Shown: positions 26,634 through 34,457 of the stretch, one piece after another | Layout of the letters: the number at the start of each line of letters is the position of its first letter | How positions within the stretch are numbered: the stretch's first letter is position 1 | Assembly: GCF_900128495.1 (NCBI RefSeq) | Contig: NZ_LT635801.1 | Location: 2,754,691 to 2,818,690 of the forward strand | DNA from: Bacteroides ilei | GTDB lineage: Bacteria > Bacteroidota > Bacteroidia > Bacteroidales > Bacteroidaceae | Direction of reading: 5' to 3' | Length of the DNA stretch: 64,000 bases | The notes under the pieces: generated by a model | Told to the model about the DNA's origin: nothing | Database searches by the model: none | The model's input: only the letters and a program-made list of their open reading frames with translations | Made by a program: the position numbers and the translations under genes

Positions 26634-27314
26634 ATGGAAGAGACAAACATACCCGACCAGCTGACCTACCATGAACCGGAGCCTAAGGCACAACAAGCCC
26701 CACAAGATCCGTTGTATATGGCCTCACGGATCATCTCGGCCATATTCACTCCCTTCATGGCCCCTATTGTCGCGTTCCTGATCCTGTTCTTTTTCTCTTA
26801 TCTCCGTATTCTGCCGCTTGGCTATAAGCTCAGGGTACTGCTCATGGTGTATTGCTTTACAGTACTACTCCCCATGATAGGAATCTATCTGTTACATAAG
26901 GTAAACGGATGGACCTTGCATGAACTTTCTTATAGAGAGAAACGGTTTATTCCTTATGGACTGACCATCCTAAGCTATATAGGATGCCTGCTGACGATGT
27001 ACCGCATCCATCTTCCCCGCTATATGGGAGGAATTATCATTGCGTCCTTGCTCTGTATGGTAATCTGTACCATTATCAACATAAAATGGAAAATCAGCAC
27101 CCATATGGCAAGTTGCGGCATGATTATTGGTGGATCATTGTCTTTCAGCCTTATCTTCCAGTTCAACCCTACTTGGTGGCTTTGCCTGTTTATCCTGCTG
27201 GCGGGAATGTTAGGTTCGGCACGGATTATCCTCCGTCAACACACACTGAATGAAGTGACGGGAGGTTTTTTTGTCGGATTGTTTTGTGGAATCATAGGAA
27301 TTTTGTTTATTTGA
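26634..27314 (+). CDS. PAP2-like integral membrane protein
   Basis: A 226-residue membrane protein that starts 7 bases after rpoN, so it is co-transcribed. A soluble N-terminus of about 30 residues (EPEPKAQQAPQDPLY) is followed by six hydrophobic helices. The phrases KISTHMASCGMIIGGSLSFS and GSARIILRQHTLNEVTGGF resemble the PAP2 motifs 2 and 3 (Ser-Gly-His and Ser-Arg-x5-His-x3-Asp), but Ser-Gly-His is STH and the last Asp is Glu. It may be a lipid phosphatase relative or a non-catalytic homologue. It lies in a conserved-looking context, but no function follows from that. Confidence 0.75.
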   Translation: MEETNIPDQLTYHEPEPKAQQAPQDPLYMASRIISAIFTPFMAPIVAFLILFFFSYLRILPLGYKLRVLLMVYCFTVLLPMIGIYLLHKVNGWTLHELSYREKRFIPYGLTILSYIGCLLTMYRIHLPRYMGGIIIASLLCMVICTIINIKWKISTHMASCGMIIGGSLSFSLIFQFNPTWWLCLFILLAGMLGSARIILRQHTLNEVTGGFFVGLFCGIIGILFI

Positions 27315-27348
27315 ATCTATATATTAACCTCTTAAAAAAGTAAGATTT

Positions 27349-27729
27349 ATGAATTACCCAACTAATGTAAAGTATACGAACGAACATGAATGGATTCGTC
27401 TGGAAGGAGAAGAAGCATATGTAGGTATTACAGACTACGCACAAGATCAATTAGGTGACATTGTTTTCGTTGACATCACAACAGAAGGAGAAACACTTGA
27501 AAAAGGTGAGACATTCGGCACCATTGAAGTTGTAAAGACAGTTTCTGACCTGTTTATGCCTATCGGAGGCCAGGTTCTGGAAATCAATCCGGATCTGGAA
27601 GAACATCCCGAACTTGTAAACCAGGATCCTTACGGAAAAGGATGGCTGATCCGAATCAAGCCAACCGACACAGCCGAAATGGATGAATTACTGGATGCCG
27701 AAGCATACAAACAGATCATTAACGAGTAA
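27349..27729 (+). CDS. gcvH: Glycine cleavage system H protein
   Basis: A 126-residue lipoyl carrier protein. NEHEWIRLEGEEAYVGITDY opens the lipoyl fold; the lipoylated lysine is Lys63 in FGTIEVVKTVSDLFMPIGG. It shuttles the aminomethyl group between the P, T and L proteins. None of those genes is in this window, so gcvH is separate from its partners and sits with purE (14 bases downstream), between PAP2-like and purine/isoprenoid genes. Length is normal. Confidence 0.97.
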   Translation: MNYPTNVKYTNEHEWIRLEGEEAYVGITDYAQDQLGDIVFVDITTEGETLEKGETFGTIEVVKTVSDLFMPIGGQVLEINPDLEEHPELVNQDPYGKGWLIRIKPTDTAEMDELLDAEAYKQIINE

Positions 27730-27743
27730 ATATTGGAAAGAGC

Positions 27744-28253
27744 ATGAAACCAACTGTAAGTATCATCATGGGCAGCACCTCCGACCTTCCAGTTATGGAA
27801 AAGGCAGCCAAATTGCTTGACGAAATGCAAGTCCCGTTTGAGATGAATGCCCTTTCGGCACACCGTACTCCGGCCGAAGTAGAAAAATTCGCAAAAGAGG
27901 CTGCCGGACGTGGTATTAAGGTCATCATTGCAGCGGCTGGCATGGCAGCAGCATTACCAGGGGTCATCGCAGCCAATACGACACTTCCTGTCATTGGGGT
28001 CCCTGTAAAAGGTTCGGTCCTCGACGGAGTTGACGCTCTTTATTCCATCATCCAGATGCCTCCCGGTATCCCGGTTGCAACCGTTGCCATTAACGGAGCC
28101 ATGAATGCAGCAATTCTGGCTGTCCAGATATTGGCATTAGCCGATACGGAACTTGCCAAGAAATTTGCAGCCTATAAAGAAGGGCTGAAAAATAAGATCG
28201 TCAAAGCAAACGAAGAACTGAAAGAAGTCAAATACGCTTACAAGACAAATTAA
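27744..28253 (+). CDS. purE: N5-carboxyaminoimidazole ribonucleotide mutase
   Basis: A 169-residue purine-biosynthesis enzyme converting N5-CAIR to CAIR. Motifs: IIMGSTSDLPVMEKAAKLLD, the active-site His in SAHRTPAEVEKFAKEA, IAAAGMAAALPGVIAANTTL and GVPVKGSVLDGVDALYSI. It is of class I type with the C-terminal lid AYKEGLKNKIVKANEELK. It starts 14 bases after gcvH and ends 4 bases before ispG, so the three are translated from one message. No purine riboswitch is visible upstream. Confidence 0.97.
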   Translation: MKPTVSIIMGSTSDLPVMEKAAKLLDEMQVPFEMNALSAHRTPAEVEKFAKEAAGRGIKVIIAAAGMAAALPGVIAANTTLPVIGVPVKGSVLDGVDALYSIIQMPPGIPVATVAINGAMNAAILAVQILALADTELAKKFAAYKEGLKNKIVKANEELKEVKYAYKTN

Positions 28254-28257
28254 ATTA

Positions 28258-30105
28258 ATGGATTACTTCAACTATTCACGCCGAGAGGCAAATGAGGTAT
28301 ACGTTGGCGCCACTCCTATGGGTGGCGCTAATCCTATCCGTATACAGAGCATGACCAATACCGTCACAATGGATACCGAAGCTTGTGTAGAACAGGCCAA
28401 GCGTATCATTGAAGCGGGAGGTGAATATGTACGCCTGACTACCCAAGGCGTCCGTGAAGCCGAAAACCTGAAAAACATCAACATCAGCCTCCGGTCACAA
28501 GGATATAATACCCCGTTGATTGCCGATGTGCACTTCAACCCGAAAGTAGCGGAAGTGGCTGCCCTCTATGCTGAAAAGGTACGTATCAACCCAGGGAATT
28601 ACGTCGATGCCGCCCGTACTTTCAAGAAACTGGAATATACCGATGAAGAATATGCCCAGGAAATCCAGAAGATACGTAACCGTTTTGTCCCTTTCCTGAA
28701 TATCTGCAAGGAAAACCATACCGCTATCCGCATCGGGGTAAACCATGGTTCTCTGTCCGACCGTATCATGTCCCGCTATGGCGATACTCCGGAAGGAATG
28801 GTGGAATCATGCATGGAATTTTTACGGATCTGTGTAGACGAACATTTCACAGATGTAGTCATCTCCATCAAAGCATCGAATACCGTTGTCATGGTCAAGA
28901 CCGTACGGTTGCTGGTCGAACAGATGGAAAAAGAAGGTATGGCCTTTCCGTTACACCTGGGTGTAACCGAAGCCGGCGACGGTGAAGACGGCCGTATCAA
29001 ATCGGCATTGGGCATCGGCGCCTTGTTGGAAGACGGTTTGGGCGATACAATCCGTGTATCGTTAAGTGAAGCCCCTGAAGCCGAAATACCGGTAGCCCGT
29101 AAACTGGTAGACTATATATCCAGACGCAAGGACCATCCTTATATTCCCGGTATGGCAGCTCCCGATTTCAGCTATACCAATCCAAGCCGCCGCAAGACCC
29201 GAGCCGTAAACAATGTAGGTGGCGGCAATCTTCCTATTGTCATTTCACCACGTCTGGAAGGCCAGACCGAAGTCAACGAACAGTTCCGGCCTGACTATAT
29301 TTATTGTGGACAGAATCTGCCAGAAAACCGTCGTCAAGATATCGGCTATATTGTTGACGCCAACCGCTGGAACGGCTTAGAAGGTACCTATCCGGCATTC
29401 AATTATCAACAGCTTGTGGAGCTTCACCATTGCAACGCCCCGTTGAAATTCCTTTTCATCCCTTACATGGGCCTGAACGACGAAGCCATAGCTTGTCTGA
29501 AACTTCATCCTGAAGTAGTTATCATAGCACAGAGCAACCATCCGAACCGATTGGGTGAATTCAGGGGAATCGCTCATCAGCTGATGAACCAAGGGTTGGA
29601 AAATCCCCTGGTTTTCTTTCAGTTCTATCAAGAAAAGGAACTGGAGAATCTACAAATCAAATCGGCAGCCGATATGGGTGCATTAATCTTTGACGGATTT
29701 TGTGACGGTATCCTTCTCTATAACACAGAAAAGGAAATACCCATAACCAAAGTAGACGAAACAGCCTTTGGCATCCTGCAAGCCGGACGTATCCGGACTT
29801 CCAAGACTGAATATATCTCATGTCCGGGATGTGGACGGACCCTTTATGATCTGGAAGCGACCATAGCCCGTATCAAAGCGGCTACATCACACCTGAAAGG
29901 CCTGAAAATCGGAATTATGGGGTGTATCGTCAACGGACCGGGGGAAATGGCAGATGCCGACTACGGATATGTAGGTGCAGGGAGAGGCAGAATCAGTCTC
30001 TACAAGAAAAAAGAATGTATAGAAAAGAATATTCCGGAAGAACAGGCCGTTGAAAAACTGATTAAACTCATCAAAGCTAACGGAGATTATAAGGAAATGG
30101 AATAA
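28258..30105 (+). CDS. ispG: 4-hydroxy-3-methylbut-2-enyl diphosphate synthase, long (three-domain) form
   Basis: A 615-residue enzyme of the MEP isoprenoid pathway, reducing MEcPP to HMBPP. The TIM barrel begins PIRIQSMTNTVTMDTEACVE and contains RINPGNYVDAARTFKKLEY and IRIGVNHGSLSDRIMSRYGD. A middle insertion (about residues 275-510) makes the protein far longer than the E. coli type. The C-terminal 4Fe-4S reductase domain has ISCPGCGRTLYDLEATIARI and KIGIMGCIVNGPGEMADADY, with the three ligand cysteines in place. It overlaps the purE transcription unit (4-base gap). Confidence 0.96.
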   Translation: MDYFNYSRREANEVYVGATPMGGANPIRIQSMTNTVTMDTEACVEQAKRIIEAGGEYVRLTTQGVREAENLKNINISLRSQGYNTPLIADVHFNPKVAEVAALYAEKVRINPGNYVDAARTFKKLEYTDEEYAQEIQKIRNRFVPFLNICKENHTAIRIGVNHGSLSDRIMSRYGDTPEGMVESCMEFLRICVDEHFTDVVISIKASNTVVMVKTVRLLVEQMEKEGMAFPLHLGVTEAGDGEDGRIKSALGIGALLEDGLGDTIRVSLSEAPEAEIPVARKLVDYISRRKDHPYIPGMAAPDFSYTNPSRRKTRAVNNVGGGNLPIVISPRLEGQTEVNEQFRPDYIYCGQNLPENRRQDIGYIVDANRWNGLEGTYPAFNYQQLVELHHCNAPLKFLFIPYMGLNDEAIACLKLHPEVVIIAQSNHPNRLGEFRGIAHQLMNQGLENPLVFFQFYQEKELENLQIKSAADMGALIFDGFCDGILLYNTEKEIPITKVDETAFGILQAGRIRTSKTEYISCPGCGRTLYDLEATIARIKAATSHLKGLKIGIMGCIVNGPGEMADADYGYVGAGRGRISLYKKKECIEKNIPEEQAVEKLIKLIKANGDYKEME

Positions 30106-30130
30106 TCACACTACACACAGTAATAATTAC

Positions 30131-30192
30131 ATAGCCCGAAAACGACAGGTGGAATCTTTATAAAGAATCCGTTACAATCGTCTTCGGGCTAT
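30131..30192. terminator. Bidirectional terminator after ispG
   Basis: 15-bp arms (ATAGCCCGAAAACGA / TCGTCTTCGGGCTAT, one mismatch) with a second inner stem GGAATCTTT / AAAGAATCC, between converging genes. Confidence 0.85.
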
Positions 30193-30196
30193 TACT

Positions 30197-31891
30197 TTAT
30201 TTCTGGGCTACTTGAGGTGCCGACAAAATCAGTTTATATTTTTCCGGATTTGTCAAGACTTCGATGGCCTTCTTCAAATCATCATCGTCTTTCAGGCGCT
30301 GCATCACAGCTCCCTTCTGATAAAAATAACGGGTAGCTATCTCCTCGGCCAGCTGTTCCTTGATCGGCTTAGCAAAATAGTCCAGGTCACGATCCAGATT
30401 ATGATTCAGCTTCTTCTCCAACGCCTTGAATTCCTCTGATGCCCCGTCCATATATCCTTCGAACTCAGCCACTTCTTTCAGTGTCTTCAATATCTTTTCA
30501 CTTTCACGGTCATATTTGAAATCACGCGATTTAACCAGTTCCTTGAATCCGGCATAATCGGCATCCGTTATTACCAGCGAATCGATATCGGTCAAAGAAG
30601 GATGATCCAGACAATATTGGGTAGCATAATCAAAAATAAGATCATCATTCATCAAATAAAACAGGATATTGGGCAATTTGTCGCCTTTCACCTCAATATC
30701 CGGACGGATACCTCCTCCGTCACGGACCTCACGTCCGGCCGCCGTATGGAAAACGGTTGTCAGACTGTCCGGAATCCTAGCTACTGAACCGTCGGCGTTC
30801 TTTTTTGCATAATCAATGGCCTGAATACACCGTCCACTGGGAATATAATATTTGGAAGTAGTGACTTTCAATGTACCGTTATACGGTAACGGACGGGTAG
30901 TCTGCACCAGTCCTTTTCCATAGGTACGGGTTCCCACAATTACGGCACGGTCCAAGTCCTGCAAAGAACCGCTGGTAATCTCGGAGGCAGAAGCCGATCC
31001 CCCGTTTACCAAGACAGCCAGCGGGATTTCAGTATCAACCGGTTCGTTGGCAGTCTTGTACGAACCTGCCGCCTGACGCAGCTTACCTTTGGTAACCACA
31101 ATCTCCTGCCCTTTCGGGACAAACAGATTCACAATGTCGACCGCTTCCTGCAAAGAACCACCTCCATTATCGCGCAAATCAATGATCATCGACCGGGCAC
31201 CCCGTTCCTTCAAATCAATAAAAGCCTTCTTTACGTCTTTTGCACAATTATCGGTAAATCCGGTAAGCGACAGATAACCGACACTGTCATGTACCATACC
31301 ATAATAAGGAACCGGATTGGTTCGGATATTCTTACGTGTAATCTTGAATTCCATGACGGTACTGTCATTCTTCAACGGACGGAGCACTTTCAGTATGAAG
31401 GAAGTTCCCGGCTCCCCACGCAATGCTTCACTCACCTTCGACGAAAATTCCTGAGGTTTCATCGTACCGCGCACCATATCCTTTCCGCCCACCGACAGAA
31501 TAATATCACCCGCCTTTACACCAGCTTCGGCTGCAGGCATACCTTCGGTCGGTTCTACAATAGCTATACGGTCTTTCGCCTTATAATAACGGATAGCCGC
31601 ACCTATACCTCCATATTTACCGGTTATCATTTCCTTCAGGCTGCCCACCTCTTCATCGGGATAATATTCAGTATAGGGATCGGTCAACGACAACATTCCG
31701 TTCACTCCGGTTTCTATCATCTTCTCAGGATCAATCGTATCTACATAAAACATATCCAGTTCCTTGAAGATTGAATTGAATATATCCAGATTCTTTGCAA
31801 TCTGAAAGTTACGGTCGTCATCCTTAAAGCTGGAAAGTCCCAGCCCCAATAACACAACGAATGTGACCAACAACGATTTCTTGGTATTCAT
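30197..31891 (-). CDS. S41-family C-terminal processing peptidase
   Basis: A 564-residue periplasmic protease with N-terminal signal or anchor (SLLVTFVVLLGLGLSSF). A helical N-terminal region (FNSIFKELDMFYVDTIDPEK) precedes a PDZ domain (IAIVEPTEGMPAAEAGVKAG DII), then the S41 catalytic fold. The nucleophile Ser lies in VNGGSASASEITSGSLQD and the base Lys in TRTYGKGLVQTTRPLP. IIDLRDNGGGSLQEAVDIVN is the conserved strand. A C-terminal extension of about 150 residues is helical. Family members cleave the C-termini of envelope proteins; the target here is unknown. The PfkB gene lies 47 bases upstream on the same strand. Confidence 0.94.
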   Translation of the reverse strand: MNTKKSLLVTFVVLLGLGLSSFKDDDRNFQIAKNLDIFNSIFKELDMFYVDTIDPEKMIETGVNGMLSLTDPYTEYYPDEEVGSLKEMITGKYGGIGAAIRYYKAKDRIAIVEPTEGMPAAEAGVKAGDIILSVGGKDMVRGTMKPQEFSSKVSEALRGEPGTSFILKVLRPLKNDSTVMEFKITRKNIRTNPVPYYGMVHDSVGYLSLTGFTDNCAKDVKKAFIDLKERGARSMIIDLRDNGGGSLQEAVDIVNLFVPKGQEIVVTKGKLRQAAGSYKTANEPVDTEIPLAVLVNGGSASASEITSGSLQDLDRAVIVGTRTYGKGLVQTTRPLPYNGTLKVTTSKYYIPSGRCIQAIDYAKKNADGSVARIPDSLTTVFHTAAGREVRDGGGIRPDIEVKGDKLPNILFYLMNDDLIFDYATQYCLDHPSLTDIDSLVITDADYAGFKELVKSRDFKYDRESEKILKTLKEVAEFEGYMDGASEEFKALEKKLNHNLDRDLDYFAKPIKEQLAEEIATRYFYQKGAVMQRLKDDDDLKKAIEVLTNPEKYKLILSAPQVAQK

Positions 31892-31938
31892 AGTCTATTT
31901 AATCCATTTAACTTATACAAATAAACATATTATTCTGC

Positions 31939-32925
31939 TTATGCCTGCAGAACCTCATCAATATTTAACTTTATTTCGTTCCATTTCCTCTTTGAAAGAT
32001 TTGTCCCTACCGACTGAATTACGGCCTCGGCTACAATCGCACTGATCTGCGCACACTTCTCCAGTGAATACCCGCTGGTCAACGCATAGAGGAAACCCGC
32101 CGCATAATAGTCTCCGGCACCCGTGGTATCAACAACCTTCTTTATCGGGTGAGGCAAAACCTGGATAAACTCCGTACCTTTCTTTACCAAAGAGCCTTCC
32201 TTTCCTGTCTTTACGATGGCGATACTACATTTCGATGCAATCTCCTGAAGCGCCTCCATCGGCTCCTTTCCCGTATAGGCACGAGCCTCACTCTCATTGG
32301 CAAAAACAATATCCACATATTTGGTGATGAGCTGATCAAAAAAAGCACGCTCCGACTCCACCACATTATAACTTGCCATATCCAGACAAATCTGCATACC
32401 GGACTCCTTGGCCAGCTGGATGGCACGAAGTACCAGATCATGATCCTGCAACAGATAACCCTCTATATATAAATAGGAATAGCCCTCAAACATGGAGCGC
32501 GACAAATCATCGGCACAGATGGTCCCCGATGCTCCCAGATAAGTGGCAAAAGTACGTTCACCATCCGGAGAGATAAAAGTCGAGGCAATCCCCGAAGGAA
32601 GACCGCACTTCAGCAAACGGGTTTCCACCCCCTGCTTCTCCAGTGTATTTTCATAAAATTCTCCCATCTCATCCTCCCCCACTTTACCGATATACCCCGG
32701 TTTAGATCCCAGATTGGCCAAAGCATATGCCGTATTGGCTGCCGAACCGCCACTTGAACGCTGCGTCTTCATTGCCGCCAGCTTTTCACGGACTTTCAAC
32801 AACCTGTCTTCATCTATCAACTGCATGCTTCCTTTCGGCAAATCCAGTTCGTCTAAAAGCTTATCGTTCTCCATCGGAGCCAAAATATCGACTAAAGCAT
32901 TGCCAATTCCTATAATTTTATCCAT
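31939..32925 (-). CDS. PfkB-family carbohydrate/adenosine kinase
   Basis: A 328-residue ribokinase-fold kinase. The first signature SSGGSAANTAYALANLGSKP and the second signature VVDTTGAGDYYAAGFLYAL, with the catalytic Asp of TGAGD, are clear. MDKIIGIGNALVDILAPM opens the fold. Sequence is closest in style to adenosine kinase and sugar-kinase proteins of the PfkB group; the substrate cannot be fixed. A -7 box TATCTTTG lies on this strand at 32944-32951, beside the divergent tRNA promoter. It is followed by the S41 peptidase gene. Confidence 0.92.
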   Translation of the reverse strand: MDKIIGIGNALVDILAPMENDKLLDELDLPKGSMQLIDEDRLLKVREKLAAMKTQRSSGGSAANTAYALANLGSKPGYIGKVGEDEMGEFYENTLEKQGVETRLLKCGLPSGIASTFISPDGERTFATYLGASGTICADDLSRSMFEGYSYLYIEGYLLQDHDLVLRAIQLAKESGMQICLDMASYNVVESERAFFDQLITKYVDIVFANESEARAYTGKEPMEALQEIASKCSIAIVKTGKEGSLVKKGTEFIQVLPHPIKKVVDTTGAGDYYAAGFLYALTSGYSLEKCAQISAIVAEAVIQSVGTNLSKRKWNEIKLNIDEVLQA

Positions 32926-32951
32926 TATGTGCTATTTTTTTTGCAAAGATA

Positions 32952-32982
32952 TTGCATATTTCAAAATATCCTACTACCTTTG
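32952..32982 (+). promoter_or_regulatory. Promoter of the tRNA-Asn cluster
   Basis: TTG at 32952-32954, a 20-base spacer and TACCTTTG at 32975-32982, 21 bases before the first tRNA. It overlaps the upstream region of the divergent PfkB gene. Confidence 0.75.
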
Positions 32983-33003
32983 CGTCGCAATTGAGAAAAA
33001 CCT

Positions 33004-33077
33004 TCTTCAGTAGCTCAGTCGGTTAGAGCATCTGACTGTTAATCAGAGGGTCGTTGGTTCAAGTCCAACCTGAAGAG
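33004..33077 (+). tRNA. tRNA-Asn (anticodon GTT), copy 1
   Basis: 74 bases; acceptor TCTTCAG pairs with CTGAAGA; anticodon arm TCTGA-CTGTTAA-TCAGA gives GTT. T-arm GTTGGTTCAAGTCCAAC. CCA not encoded. First of three identical genes. Confidence 0.96.
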
Positions 33078-33100
33078 CTTAATAGAACTCAGATTGCAAT

Positions 33101-33174
33101 TCTTCAGTAGCTCAGTCGGTTAGAGCATCTGACTGTTAATCAGAGGGTCGTTGGTTCAAGTCCAACCTGAAGAG
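33101..33174 (+). tRNA. tRNA-Asn (anticodon GTT), copy 2
   Basis: Identical to copy 1, 23 bases downstream of it. Confidence 0.96.
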
Positions 33175-33199
33175 CAACTTTTTAAACATATTCACAAAT

Positions 33200-33273
33200 T
33201 CTTCAGTAGCTCAGTCGGTTAGAGCATCTGACTGTTAATCAGAGGGTCGTTGGTTCAAGTCCAACCTGAAGAG
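33200..33273 (+). tRNA. tRNA-Asn (anticodon GTT), copy 3
   Basis: Identical to copies 1 and 2, 25 bases after copy 2. The three share one promoter and one terminator. Confidence 0.96.
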
Positions 33274-33280
33274 CAAAATG

Positions 33281-33309
33281 AGTTCGTTTCTCAAGAACGA
33301 ACTTTTTTT
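33281..33309 (+). terminator. Terminator of the tRNA-Asn cluster
   Basis: Stem AGTTCGTT / AACGAACT with 7-base loop followed by TTTTTTG. Confidence 0.9.
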
Positions 33310-33414
33310 GTGCCCGGAATCAAACAAACAATTATATATGGACGACTCAAACTCGCGAACGCACACATACAGTAAAAACCTGCTTCTACAGAAGTAGCGA
33401 GATTTGATTCATCC

Positions 33415-33452
33415 CGTTACTTCTTAGACAGCGCAAAAAGAAAGGAGTAACG
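33415..33452 (+). promoter_or_regulatory. Stem overlapping the corA Shine-Dalgarno
   Basis: CGTTACT (33415-33421) can pair with AGTAACG (33446-33452). The right arm overlaps the end of AAAGGAG, an unusually good ribosome-binding site for this phylum, 4 bases before the ATG. No magnesium M-box is recognisable in 33310-33455. Confidence 0.35.
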
Positions 33453-33455
33453 CAT

Positions 33456-34382
33456 ATGAGAAAGTATCTTTACTGCGAAGCTGGCTTTGTGGAAAAAGCC
33501 GACTGGCTTCCTAACTGCTGGGTAAATGTAGAATGTCCCACACAGGAAGATTTCGATTTCCTGACCAAAGAACTGAATGTACCCGAATCTTTTTTACAGG
33601 ATATTGCCGACACAGACGAACGTCCTCGTACCGATACCGAGGGGAACTGGCTGCTTACCATCCTACGTATCCCTATGCAGACTCAAGGAAACAAGGTTCC
33701 TTACACAACTGTTCCTATCGGAATCATAACCAACAACCAAGTTACCGTTTCAGTATGTTACCACTCCACAGACATGATTCCTGATTTCATCGAACATACC
33801 CGCAAGAAAGAGATTAACGTACGCAACAAATACGAACTGATTCTCCGCCTCATCTATTCATCGGCCGTATGGTTTCTGAAATACCTGAAGCAAATCTATA
33901 ATGAAGTGAACCATGCCGAAAAAGAACTGGAACGGAGCATACGTAATGAAGACCTGCTACGCCTGATGAACCTGCAGAAAAGTCTGGTCTATTTCAATAC
34001 CTCCATCCGTGGGAACGAAGTAATGATAGGCAAGCTCCAGAACATATTCAACGACAAGGATTACCAGAATGTAGAACTGACCGAAGATGTAATCATCGAG
34101 CTGAAGCAGGCACATAATCAGGTGAATATCTACAGTGACATCCTTACGGGAACAATGGATGCATTCGCTTCCATCATCTCCAACAACGTGAACACCATCA
34201 TGAAACGTATGACCAGCATATCCATCATCCTGATGGTTCCAACCCTGATTGCAAGTTTCTATGGGATGAACGTAGATGTACATGTAGACGAAATGCCACA
34301 TGCCTTTTCATTCATCGTACTCTGCTCTGTCCTGTTATCGGCCTTAGCATTCGTAATTTTCCGTAAAATAAAATGGTTCTGA
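33456..34382 (+). CDS. CorA-family divalent cation transporter
   Basis: A 308-residue CorA-type channel, normally a pentamer importing magnesium or cobalt. The N-terminal cytoplasmic domain is alpha/beta (LPNCWVNVECPTQEDFDFLT), followed by a long helix (NEVNHAEKELERSIRNEDLL). Two C-terminal membrane helices flank the selectivity motif in SFYGMNVDVHV; the protein ends with the basic tail FRKIKWF. Length is near the family norm. A classical Shine-Dalgarno AAAGGAG precedes the start and may be partly hidden in a stem (33415-33452). Confidence 0.93.
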   Translation: MRKYLYCEAGFVEKADWLPNCWVNVECPTQEDFDFLTKELNVPESFLQDIADTDERPRTDTEGNWLLTILRIPMQTQGNKVPYTTVPIGIITNNQVTVSVCYHSTDMIPDFIEHTRKKEINVRNKYELILRLIYSSAVWFLKYLKQIYNEVNHAEKELERSIRNEDLLRLMNLQKSLVYFNTSIRGNEVMIGKLQNIFNDKDYQNVELTEDVIIELKQAHNQVNIYSDILTGTMDAFASIISNNVNTIMKRMTSISIILMVPTLIASFYGMNVDVHVDEMPHAFSFIVLCSVLLSALAFVIFRKIKWF

Positions 34383-34387
34383 TATAC

Positions 34388-34420
34388 AAAAGGCTGCCCT
34401 TATAATACGGGCAGCCTTGT
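34388..34420. terminator. Bidirectional terminator after corA
   Basis: 10-bp perfect stem AAGGCTGCCC / GGGCAGCCTT between converging genes; the T run is better on the minus strand (TTTTG). Confidence 0.8.
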
Positions 34421-34457
34421 CATACTATCCTTTTCAGCACAAATCTTCTTATGTCTA

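Noticed and set aside
27315..27743. Purine or glycine riboswitch before gcvH or purE
   Set aside because: Gaps are only 14 to 34 bases, too short for either aptamer.
33004..33273. Long direct repeats as mobile or CRISPR structure
   Set aside because: The repeats are three complete tRNA-Asn genes with one promoter and one terminator.
33310..33455. M-box magnesium riboswitch before corA
   Set aside because: No multi-stem M-box core is recognisable in the 146-base leader.
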